Shown in pieces: positions 42,386 to 50,396 of a stretch of 64,000 nucleotides of DNA. Within the stretch, counting starts at the first letter, position 1. Every line of letters starts with the position of its first letter. Made by a program: the position numbers and the translations under genes. The notes beneath the pieces were generated by a model that was not told the DNA's origin, ran no database searches, and saw only the letters and a program-made list of their open reading frames with translations. Source of the stretch: CAYVLA01 sp964549615 [NCBI: uncultured Thermococci archaeon] (GTDB lineage Archaea; CAYQAE01; CAYVLA01); contig CAZJVP010000020.1 in assembly GCA_964549615.1 (NCBI GenBank), forward strand, positions 186,001-250,000, written 5' to 3'.

Positions 42386-43801
42386 TTGAAATCCGGAAGA
42401 CTGAATGGTACGGGCCGGGCCCCGAATACCGAGGGCGTCAAGACGCTTCTAGGCGATCCAAGGGGCGCCGTCATCCGGCTTGCCCTTCCGATGATCGTCG
42501 CGATGTCCGTCCAGACTTCGTACAACTTCGTCGATGCCATATGGGTCGCCGGGCTTGGTCCGGATGCGCTCGCGGCAGTGGGCTTCGTGTTCCCATTCTT
42601 CTTCATGGCCACCGCGCTGTCCGCCGGGCTTGGCATCGGCGGCGGCTCAGCGGTGTCCAGAAGGATCGGCGCCCGGGACAAGGAGGGCGCGGACAACGTT
42701 GCGGTTCACAGCATCGTCATCATGCTTCTGGTCTCGACCACTCTGACCGTGCCATTCATCCTTTTTGCCCGCACCATGTTCGTGGGGATCGGCGCGGGAA
42801 CGACGGCTGACATGGCGGTTTCCTACGCAAGGATCATATTCGGGGGAATCGTCATCATCTTCTTCAACAACATCGTCGGGGCGCTTTTGAGGGCCGAGGG
42901 TGACGCAAAGCGGTCGATGTACGCCATCGTATTGGGCGCTGGGACGAACGCCGTCCTTGACCCCATCTTCATCTACTCCATGGGGTTCGGCGTCGCGGGC
43001 GCTGCGTGGGCCACGGTCGTATCGATGGCGCTCACCTTCGCGCTCCTCTCCTTCTGGATCTTCGTAAGGAAGGACACGTACGTGTCCTTTCGGTTCCACC
43101 GCTTTCGCATCGACCGCTCCATACTAGCCGACATCTTGAGGGTGGGCATTCCGGCCTCGTTCATCCAGCTGGAGATGTCGTTCATGATGCTGATCATGAA
43201 CATCATAACGGTGAACGTCGGCGGCACCGACGGGGTAGCCATATTCGCAGGCGGGTGGAGGGTCGTAACGCTGGGCACGATGCCGCTGATGGGGATCTCG
43301 ACGGCGGTCGTGTCCATCTCGGGAGCTTCCTTCGGCGCCCGCGACTACAAGAAGCTCGATGCCGCGTACATGTACGCAATAAAGATCGGTTTGGTCATCG
43401 AAACCTCCATCGCGGTAGCCACCTTCGTCCTCGCACCGCAGATCACGGCGCTCTTCACGATGGCCGAGGAGGCGGGAAGGATTCGGGAAGGATTCGTGCT
43501 TTTCCTCAGGACGGCCTGCATCTTCTATCCCGGGGTCGCATTCGGCATGTTCTCTTCAGCAATGTTCCAAGGCATCGGACGCGGCGTCTACGCCCTGGTT
43601 GTGACGAGCCTGAGGACCCTCGCGCTCTCGCCCGTTCTGGCGACGGTCTTTGCGATCGTTCTGGGTGCGGGACTGCCGGGTGTATGGCGCGGCGTAGCAG
43701 CGGGGAATCTGACGGGATCCGCCATCGGCTACGCCTGGGCGAAGACCCACATCAGAGGGCTCATCAGGAGTTCCCGTCCCCTTCCCGAAGCTCAGCGGTA
43801 G
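42386..43801 (+). CDS. MATE-family multidrug/organic cation efflux transporter
   Basis: A 471-residue protein with twelve predicted membrane helices in two six-helix halves. The N-terminal part reads VIRLALPMIVAMSVQTSYNFVDAIWVAGLG, typical of MATE transporters (LPM/I helix, N/D in the first helices). The second half begins LRVGIPASFIQLEMSFMM. Such proteins exchange H+ or Na+ for drugs or metabolites at the cytoplasmic membrane. The start is TTG with an upstream TATA box. The 3' end overlaps the convergent glycosidase gene by 10 bases. Cargo unknown. Confidence 0.93.
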   Translation: MKSGRLNGTGRAPNTEGVKTLLGDPRGAVIRLALPMIVAMSVQTSYNFVDAIWVAGLGPDALAAVGFVFPFFFMATALSAGLGIGGGSAVSRRIGARDKEGADNVAVHSIVIMLLVSTTLTVPFILFARTMFVGIGAGTTADMAVSYARIIFGGIVIIFFNNIVGALLRAEGDAKRSMYAIVLGAGTNAVLDPIFIYSMGFGVAGAAWATVVSMALTFALLSFWIFVRKDTYVSFRFHRFRIDRSILADILRVGIPASFIQLEMSFMMLIMNIITVNVGGTDGVAIFAGGWRVVTLGTMPLMGISTAVVSISGASFGARDYKKLDAAYMYAIKIGLVIETSIAVATFVLAPQITALFTMAEEAGRIREGFVLFLRTACIFYPGVAFGMFSSAMFQGIGRGVYALVVTSLRTLALSPVLATVFAIVLGAGLPGVWRGVAAGNLTGSAIGYAWAKTHIRGLIRSSRPLPEAQR

Positions 43802-45246
43802 CAGACTGCCACCGTACACCCGTCGTCGAACTCCGGCGGGAGCATGTAGCCCCAAGCCGAAGGACTCTCCTTCCTGCCGTCCACCTTCACCTCCGGCCGG
43901 GATCCGCCCTTCCAAGAAACCTCGAGGTAGAAGCGCTTCCCCGCATAGGTCAGGGGAGAAACCGTCCTCAGAGCGCCCATGCCTTCCAGCCGCATCGGGG
44001 CGATCAAGAGCCCTTCCGCACGGGGGCTCAGCCCGAGCACTCCCTCCACGAGGAGGGTGAAGATCGACCCGTAGTTGCCGATCTCAGGAGACCAGTCCTT
44101 GTTCGACGTTCCGTCGGGATAGATGTTGTTGTGGATCGTTCCCTCCTTCAGCTCATAGTCCACGATCGCTTTAAACATGCGCGTTGCCTTCCTGGTGTAG
44201 CCAGAACGCAGCCGCGCCACCGCTGCGTGTGCGCCCAGCGTCAGCCAGATGTCCCCGTCGGTGACGGTGTGGCCGTAGTTCATCCGCCGCGCCGCATTGC
44301 GGGGAAGGTAGTTGGTAAGCACAGGATAGGGCTCCTCTATTTCGGGATGCTCGTCCACGTAGGACCAGATCCTTGCTGACTGTTCAGGCGTGGCGACTTT
44401 CCAGAGAATGGAGAAGTAGTTCGCCGTGGACTCGAAGTAGGCTTCGCCGTAGATTCGACGGCCCGCGCCGTCGTTCCCGTGAAGGAAGTGGCCCTTTGGG
44501 TCCCACCAGAAGCCTCCCTCCCGGGCGTCGCGGCGGAACTGCGACCTGATCTCCTCGACGATCTCCCGGTATCGGTCTCGCATCCTCTTCCTCTTGAGCA
44601 GGGCCTCGACCTCCGAAAGAAGGTCGAGACACTGGACCATGCAGACGTTGTTGTTCGAGTTATCGGCATGCCAATTTGTATTCTCGGTCCAGTCGCCCTC
44701 GATCCCCGACTCGATGAGCGAAGGATTGTAGGCCGGCCTCAGGCTCTCGAGTATGAAGTCCGTGCTACGCTCGACCGCCTTGAGCTTCTCGGTTCTGAAC
44801 CACTTCCTGTCCCGGGTGTAGAGGAAGAACTCCAAGATCATCTTCGCCCAGCATATGATGTTGTCTAGGCAGTAGTCCTCCCCGTGCACGCCTCCGTATG
44901 TGCGGTACTCCACGCGCTTCTCCCCCTGCCTGTACCCGATCCTTCCATCGTCGTCGATGGGAACGCAGTGAGGAAGGAGGCCTGTCCCGGGTTCCGTATG
45001 GGAAAGTCCCTCGTCGAGGGTCTTCCTCATGATGTCGTGCACGGCAGCTCCCACCAGCGGTGTCATGTCATGTATGCCACACCAGGTGTTCCAGCCCCAT
45101 ATGCCGACCGGCTTCTTGCCCCTGGCCTCATCCACGTGAACCTCGCAGAAACGCCCTCGGTGGGTCAGGTGCTTGAGGAAGACGCTTTCGACCCTGCTCG
45201 GTATGTGGTCGAGCCACTTGACATCGGAGTCGAGGAAGGCTGACAT
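43792..45246 (-). CDS. (alpha/alpha)6-barrel glycoside hydrolase (GH63/GH37-like)
   Basis: A 484-residue protein without signal peptide. Segments such as GIWGWNTWCGIHDMTPLVG, GDWTENTNWHADNSNNNV, YFESTANYFSILWKVATPEQ, YPVLTNYLPRN and IHNNIYPDGTSNKDWSPEIGNYGS fit the helix-loop pattern of inverting glucosidases and trehalases with an (alpha/alpha)6 barrel (GH63, GH37, amylo-alpha-1,6-glucosidase). A C-terminal beta domain (from about 440: YLEVSWKGGSRPEVKVDG) follows. Acidic residues in EGDWTEN and HTEPGTG are candidate catalysts. It probably acts on alpha-linked oligosaccharides in the cytoplasm. Precise family and substrate cannot be decided by eye. Confidence 0.8.
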   Translation of the reverse strand: MSAFLDSDVKWLDHIPSRVESVFLKHLTHRGRFCEVHVDEARGKKPVGIWGWNTWCGIHDMTPLVGAAVHDIMRKTLDEGLSHTEPGTGLLPHCVPIDDDGRIGYRQGEKRVEYRTYGGVHGEDYCLDNIICWAKMILEFFLYTRDRKWFRTEKLKAVERSTDFILESLRPAYNPSLIESGIEGDWTENTNWHADNSNNNVCMVQCLDLLSEVEALLKRKRMRDRYREIVEEIRSQFRRDAREGGFWWDPKGHFLHGNDGAGRRIYGEAYFESTANYFSILWKVATPEQSARIWSYVDEHPEIEEPYPVLTNYLPRNAARRMNYGHTVTDGDIWLTLGAHAAVARLRSGYTRKATRMFKAIVDYELKEGTIHNNIYPDGTSNKDWSPEIGNYGSIFTLLVEGVLGLSPRAEGLLIAPMRLEGMGALRTVSPLTYAGKRFYLEVSWKGGSRPEVKVDGRKESPSAWGYMLPPEFDDGCTVAVCYR

Positions 45247-45342
45247 GGTGACCGAGGCGGATCAGGACGGGTTCGGCAGATTAATGGTTCGAAGCCCGCC
45301 CCCATCGCAAATAAGACCCAGACCGCCCAAGCACCATGCCGG

Positions 45343-47322
45343 TTAAGTCCTGTGTGCGCCTAGGCGCCGGCGGATCCTAGGCAGAATGCACCCGAGCCCC
45401 ACGAAGGCCATCGACGCGACCGGGGCGGTCTCCGGGATCTGGGATTGGCACTCGGCAAGTTTCAGTCTAAGCTCCTCCGACAACCTCTCCAGCTCTTCCT
45501 TCTCAAGCTCCAGTCTCGCTGCACTCTGGTTGAGGTACGTGAGCTGGGAGCTCAAGAGCTCGATCTGCAACTGAAGGCTCAGCGTCAGGTTCACGTAGGT
45601 TGCGAGGCTATCCAGCAGGGCTGCGTTTTCCTGGGAAAGGGTCGATACCTGGTCGATGAGCTGCGACCTTTCCTGGCGCAGGTGGTCGATGGTTGCGGAG
45701 AGTTGCGCCCTTTCCGCCTCGAGCAGGCCGATCCTGGCCGACAGATTCAAGTTCTCGTCTAAGGCCTGGAATAGCAGCAAGGTCAGATCGACAACCCTGC
45801 CCTCAAGCTCCAAGATGCTTTGTTCAAGCCGCGCCACCTCCCTGCCCAGCCTCTCCAACTCCTCCTCGCACCAGGACGGAAGGATCGTGAAAAGTGCTTG
45901 GGCCGGCGTCGGGTCCTCAAGGCCTTTGTTATCGGTGGACTTGACCGAGAAGATGTGGCTTCCGGAGCTCAGGTTCTGATACGTCACGCTCGTGGCCGTC
46001 GTCGTCACCCATGGCGAGTCATCGAGGCGGTACTGGTAGGAGACGACGTAGCCGTCGACATCGCTTCCCTGCCAGATGAAGGTCGCGTCGCGCTGCCTCG
46101 TGGTCGCATTGGGTGCCACGACTATCAGGGTCTCGGGAGGACTGTTGATCAGGACCGTGAAATCGCAGTAGTCGGGGAGCGGATCCCAGATGCCGTCCTC
46201 GTCCTCGGCCGCGACCTGGAACCTGTGCGTTCCGTTGGACAGGCCCGTGAAGGTCTTGGTGGTCTCCACGGTGAAGACCCACGGCCCTGCGTCCATCCTG
46301 TAATGGTAGCCCGTGACCGATCCGTCGAGGTCGGACCCCGTCCAGGAGAAGCGCACCGTTGCGTTTTCAACCGTTGCCGGGGGCCGTTCGGTGATCCAGG
46401 TATCCGGAGCAATGGCGGCGTAGGGAGGATAGACGTAGAACGGTGGACTTGAATGCCTGTACAGCCCCACCTCGGCATCCACATAGTAGGGGTGCGTGTA
46501 GTTGGCCGGGAAGGTGGAGGAGTTCACAGGTATGGTGCTGCGTGCCTCCCACTTCCCATCCCCCACGTAGTAAACAGGAACGATGTAGGTCGCGATCGTG
46601 GTCCCGTCGGTCCTGTTCCAGCGCACCCGCGCGACCGACGATCCAGTGTCGTTGCCCGAGGGCTCGATCAGAACGATTGCGGTGAAAAAGGTCGAAGGTA
46701 TCGGGATGGGATCATCGACGAAGAAGGGGCTAGACCTGCCCAGTTGGTCCACGACCGAGATGGGGTCCCACCCGCCCGCAAACAGCTCGAAGAAGAGCCA
46801 AGGCACGTTCGGGTTGCCGTCGGGCCTGGTCCAGTTAGATCCGCCCGACAGCGTCCCGGTCAGGTTGATCCTCACCTGGTAGATCGCCGGAATGCCTTCG
46901 GGGTCGAAGGTCGCCACGAAGAGGTGGTAGGTATACTGACCAACCGTCTGTTTGCTGGAAAGGAAGATCGTGTGCGTCCAACAAGGCACCGATCCGGGAA
47001 AGAGATGGCCGGTGGAGTTGAAGCCGTTGGAGGCACTCACGTTCCTGTAGACGATGAAGGTCGCATTGACCCGGTCGCTCGGGTCGGCACTCCTGATCAC
47101 GTATGCGATGTTGACCTTGGAATGTCGGTAGGTCAGGTTCAGCTTGTTGCTAGCCGTGTCATTGTACTGGCCCCATGTGGATGCTGGGAAGCCGTCCTCT
47201 TTTATCCAGACCTTCTCGGGCTGGAGGTAGTCCGGGGGAAGCGGAGGGAGGGCCTGGGGAAAGGATCCCTGTTGGGCCAGCAAGGCGGTCAAGATGATGA
47301 CGAGGATCTTGCCGGTTCTCAC
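45343..47322 (-). CDS. Surface protein with Ig-like repeats, long coiled coil and C-terminal anchor
   Basis: A 659-residue protein with signal peptide (1-20, ILVIILTALLAQQ), a beta-rich N-terminal region rich in N-x-S/T sites (about 30-315), and two Ig/fibronectin-like repeats of about 85 residues sharing ENATVRFSWTGSDLDGSV and RDATFIWQGSDVDGYV, YHYRMDAGPWV and YQYRLDDSPWV. A leucine-heptad coiled coil of about 130 residues (LERLGREVARLEQSILELE onward, about 490-625) follows, then a C-terminal tail ASMAFVGLGCILPRIRRR that resembles archaeal sorting or membrane anchors (short hydrophobic stretch, then Arg cluster). It starts at GTG 47322 with a strong TATA box. The coiled coil suggests a stalk or oligomer at the cell surface. 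Confidence 0.82.
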   Translation of the reverse strand: MRTGKILVIILTALLAQQGSFPQALPPLPPDYLQPEKVWIKEDGFPASTWGQYNDTASNKLNLTYRHSKVNIAYVIRSADPSDRVNATFIVYRNVSASNGFNSTGHLFPGSVPCWTHTIFLSSKQTVGQYTYHLFVATFDPEGIPAIYQVRINLTGTLSGGSNWTRPDGNPNVPWLFFELFAGGWDPISVVDQLGRSSPFFVDDPIPIPSTFFTAIVLIEPSGNDTGSSVARVRWNRTDGTTIATYIVPVYYVGDGKWEARSTIPVNSSTFPANYTHPYYVDAEVGLYRHSSPPFYVYPPYAAIAPDTWITERPPATVENATVRFSWTGSDLDGSVTGYHYRMDAGPWVFTVETTKTFTGLSNGTHRFQVAAEDEDGIWDPLPDYCDFTVLINSPPETLIVVAPNATTRQRDATFIWQGSDVDGYVVSYQYRLDDSPWVTTTATSVTYQNLSSGSHIFSVKSTDNKGLEDPTPAQALFTILPSWCEEELERLGREVARLEQSILELEGRVVDLTLLLFQALDENLNLSARIGLLEAERAQLSATIDHLRQERSQLIDQVSTLSQENAALLDSLATYVNLTLSLQLQIELLSSQLTYLNQSAARLELEKEELERLSEELRLKLAECQSQIPETAPVASMAFVGLGCILPRIRRRLGAHRT

Positions 47323-47334
47323 GTCCAGTCTACC

Positions 47335-47345
47335 CCTATATACGT
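47335..47345 (-). promoter_or_regulatory. TATA box for the coiled-coil surface protein gene
   Basis: CCTATATACG, read CGTATATAGG on the minus strand, is a strong TATA box about 18 bases before GTG 47322. This is slightly closer than usual, so transcription may start at or near the start codon. Confidence 0.5.
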
Positions 47346-47456
47346 ACTTACCTCAGGCTTATAATCCTATGGCCGTCCACGGCCCTGGTCTGGCGAACGT
47401 CATAGCGACCACGCGGTTCCTCGAGGTCGAATCACCTCCCCGGGCGGGCGTGGGAT

Positions 47457-47466
47457 CCATTTATCT
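47457..47466 (+). promoter_or_regulatory. TATA-like box for the beta-propeller/glycosidase fusion gene
   Basis: TCCATTTATC is centred about 28 bases before the ATG at 47490. It supports a leaderless start. Confidence 0.45.
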
Positions 47467-47489
47467 CCGCTCCGCATGGCGGCGGGCCC

Positions 47490-50396
47490 ATGACCAGCTC
47501 AACGCCGCGAGCCAAGTGGAACCGCCAGCTTTCGCCCTATGCGATCATGGGAGACGTCAACTGTTGCGACCTGAAAGGAGATGGCCGGCTCCAGATCCTG
47601 GTCGCGACAAGCGATGACGGGTGCCTGCACTGCTTGAACGGAGATGGGAGCGATGCTTGGATCTTTCAGCCAAGGGGGGAAAGGCTTGCAAGCACGATCT
47701 CGGTCTGCGAGCCCGACGCCCGTGACCCGGCTAAGCTCGTGCTGGCCGCATCGAGAGCACGGTCTCTGTTTGCCCTCGAAGGCGATGGCAGGGTTAGGTG
47801 GTGCCGATCGCTGCCGGCCTTCTCCATCTTCGGCGGGCCGACCGCTGCGGGGCCCCCTGGCTCCCAGATGATACTCCTAGGCGGCGACGGGGGAAGGCTT
47901 TTCTGCCTGGACACCGAGGGTCGCCTGCTTTGGCTATACAGGGCGAAAGGCCCCATCCATCAGGGAGCCTCCGCCGGCGATGTCGATGGAAACGGCCGGA
48001 CCGAGATCTTCTTCGGAAGCCAAGACACCTACCTCTACAGCCTCCGCGACGACGGAAGCCTGAGGTGGAGGTACAAGACGCGCAGCATCGGGGATGGCAT
48101 CGCGTCGAGGCCCATGATGGGTGACATCGACCTCGACGGCAGGATAGAGGTCGTCTTCGGCTCCTGGGATCACCACGTCTACTGTCTAGAAGCCTTGACG
48201 GGCCAGCTCAGGTGGGAGAAGGAGCTCAAGGGACGGATCCGGAGCGGCCTGGCGATGGCCGACCTGGACCGCGATGGCAAGCAGGAGATCCTGGCGGGAG
48301 ACGTTTTCGGGCTGGCTTGTCTCGACAGCGAGGGGACGCCGATGTGGGAGTTCCGATCCCAGGGAGAGGAAATGGTCGTTGCCGTTCCTCCGGTGATTGG
48401 CGATGTGGATGGCGACGGGGAGCCTGATATCGTATTCGGCACGCAAAGCGGCTCCATCTACGCCCTCACCGGCGAAGGCAGGCTGATCTGGAGCATCCCG
48501 CTGGGCGAGGACCAGATCCAAGCAGCCCCACTTATTGCAGATGTGGATGGCGACGGATACCTAGAGGTCGTGTACGCAACGGCGATGGGGCGTGTTGTCT
48601 GCCTGGAAACTAGGGGGAGCCGTTACCCCTCCCCTCCCTGGCCCCAGGGGGGCAGGACCCCCAGCCTCAACCCCGTCCTGATCCCCGAAGGGGCCGGCCG
48701 GGCCAAGACGAGCACGCTTTGCCTTGGCGATCCGGTGACTGTTGAGCCTGCCTTCGACGGCGGGATCGCCCTTTCCCCCGAAAAGGAATCCGTAGGGAGG
48801 TCGGGAGTGAGGATATGGTGGGATGTGCGGCCCGAGCAGGCTAGCCTTAAGGAGGCGTCACCGGTCCATCTCTACATGGAATCCCCCGACCCGGATCGTC
48901 CGGTCAGGGGAGAGCTTGCCGTGACCATTGGCGGGAAGCGCCGCGCCGCCGTGCTGAGGGCGGCGGTTTCACCTCCCTCGGGCAGCCTTGTCGCGAGGGT
49001 TGGCCTGGGCGGACTTCCGCCCCGACTAGAGCGCTCTACGATTTCGGTGGAATACAAACCCATGACCGGCGATGGCGAGCGAGGGCCCGACCTAATCGTC
49101 AGACGCATCGCTAGGAGGGGGCTTCTTGCCAGAGCAAGGAAGCTCAGGAAGCAACTTGAGGAGCTTGACAGGAGGCCGAGGCAACCGTGGGAAGATCTGA
49201 CGAGAGCTCTCGTCTACAAATGTCTGGCGTACGCAGAGACGGATGCTAGGGGGCAGGACCTCGGGCGGGCGGATACCATGCTCTCGGAGCTCGAGGAACA
49301 GATAAGGCAGAGAGGGTACAGCTGGGATCCTCCCGCCAAGCCCCCGTCCCGCAGGGTGACCGTGGATGAGGAGGGCAGGGTTCTCGTCGATCGCAGACCC
49401 TTCTTCCCCCTGGGTCTGTACAACGTCAGCGAGGCTGAAGATGTCCGCAGATTGTCCGAGCTTGGCTTCAACACGATCTTCAACGCCGGAAGCGCGGATT
49501 TCCTGTCCGCATGCGATGACGCAAATATGATGGTCATCGGACACGGGCCGGGCGAGAACATACAGGACTTCTCAAGCCTGAGCAGGATACGAAAGTACAT
49601 GGAGGACCTGTACTGGCGGCCTTGCCTCCTCGCCTGGTACCTCGTCGACGAACCGTCCTTGAGGAACGTTCCGGTCGATGTGATCCGGAGGGCCAGCGAG
49701 CTTGTGAAAATGATCGACCCGCACCATCTGACCCTCATATGCGATGGCGCCCCGCACCGGAGCAAGCCCTACCAGGCCCTAGCCGACGTGGCTTCGCCGG
49801 CCTACTACCCGATATGGAAGCAGCACTCCGTCACGCTGGTAGCGCGGTGCGTGGACGAGACGGTTGCCTCGGTCAGGGCCGACCAACCAGTTTGGTTCGT
49901 GGTTCAGGCATGGACGTGGAGGAACATAAGGTTTCCAACGGTCCAAGAGGAGAGGTGCATGACCTATCTCGCCGTGATCCACGGTGCCAGGGGGATCTCG
50001 TGGTACGCATACAAGTACCCCGACAAGCAGGTGTTGATGTCTGTGTACGAGAACGCCCCTGAGCTTTGGCAAGAGATCCTCCGTGAGGTGAGAGAGCTTC
50101 GGGAGCTTGCGCCCGTGCTCATGGGGAGACGCCCTGAGGTGCACGTCGACGAGGACGGCCCAGCACGCGTCGACTGGTGCGTTGTGGAGAGGGACGACCA
50201 GGTTGTGTTGATGGTCTGCAACCCCACCAAGGTTCAGGTCACGCACGCCTTCGATGTCGGGGACATGGACGGCGTCGAGGTCCTCTGGGAGGGACGCTTC
50301 ATCGGCGATGTCCGCGGGGCCTTGCGGGACACCATTGGGCCCATGTCAGTTCGGATCTATCGCGGGAGAAGGCCGGGTGCCAGCGGCGTCACCTGA
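47490..50396 (+). CDS. Fusion of a PQQ/VCBS-like beta-propeller with a TIM-barrel glycosidase-like domain
   Basis: A 968-residue protein, no signal peptide. Residues about 15-375 are a beta-propeller with six or seven blades of the PQQ/FG-GAP kind: repeated GDVDGNG, GDIDLDG, ADLDRDG, GDVDGDG and ADVDGDG calcium-binding-like loops, each before an (I/V)-x-(F/V)-(G/A) strand. Residues about 380-620 form a linker/beta domain and helical hairpin. Residues about 625-900 are TIM-barrel-like (FFPLGLYNVSEAEDVRRLSELGFNTIF, LLAWYLVDEPSL, DVASPAYYPIWKQHS, VWFVVQAWTW, ARGISWYAYKY). Glu near 720 in LVDEP is a candidate acid/base. The C-terminus is beta-rich, as in clan GH-A enzymes. Convergent with GH38, overlapping 8 bases. 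Putative intracellular glycosidase with a substrate-sensing propeller (inference). Confidence 0.8.
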   Translation: MTSSTPRAKWNRQLSPYAIMGDVNCCDLKGDGRLQILVATSDDGCLHCLNGDGSDAWIFQPRGERLASTISVCEPDARDPAKLVLAASRARSLFALEGDGRVRWCRSLPAFSIFGGPTAAGPPGSQMILLGGDGGRLFCLDTEGRLLWLYRAKGPIHQGASAGDVDGNGRTEIFFGSQDTYLYSLRDDGSLRWRYKTRSIGDGIASRPMMGDIDLDGRIEVVFGSWDHHVYCLEALTGQLRWEKELKGRIRSGLAMADLDRDGKQEILAGDVFGLACLDSEGTPMWEFRSQGEEMVVAVPPVIGDVDGDGEPDIVFGTQSGSIYALTGEGRLIWSIPLGEDQIQAAPLIADVDGDGYLEVVYATAMGRVVCLETRGSRYPSPPWPQGGRTPSLNPVLIPEGAGRAKTSTLCLGDPVTVEPAFDGGIALSPEKESVGRSGVRIWWDVRPEQASLKEASPVHLYMESPDPDRPVRGELAVTIGGKRRAAVLRAAVSPPSGSLVARVGLGGLPPRLERSTISVEYKPMTGDGERGPDLIVRRIARRGLLARARKLRKQLEELDRRPRQPWEDLTRALVYKCLAYAETDARGQDLGRADTMLSELEEQIRQRGYSWDPPAKPPSRRVTVDEEGRVLVDRRPFFPLGLYNVSEAEDVRRLSELGFNTIFNAGSADFLSACDDANMMVIGHGPGENIQDFSSLSRIRKYMEDLYWRPCLLAWYLVDEPSLRNVPVDVIRRASELVKMIDPHHLTLICDGAPHRSKPYQALADVASPAYYPIWKQHSVTLVARCVDETVASVRADQPVWFVVQAWTWRNIRFPTVQEERCMTYLAVIHGARGISWYAYKYPDKQVLMSVYENAPELWQEILREVRELRELAPVLMGRRPEVHVDEDGPARVDWCVVERDDQVVLMVCNPTKVQVTHAFDVGDMDGVEVLWEGRFIGDVRGALRDTIGPMSVRIYRGRRPGASGVT

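Noticed and set aside
43006-44379. 457-codon plus-strand frame bridging MATE and glycosidase genes
   Set aside because: Out of phase with MATE and antisense to the glycosidase; both of those have clear family patterns.
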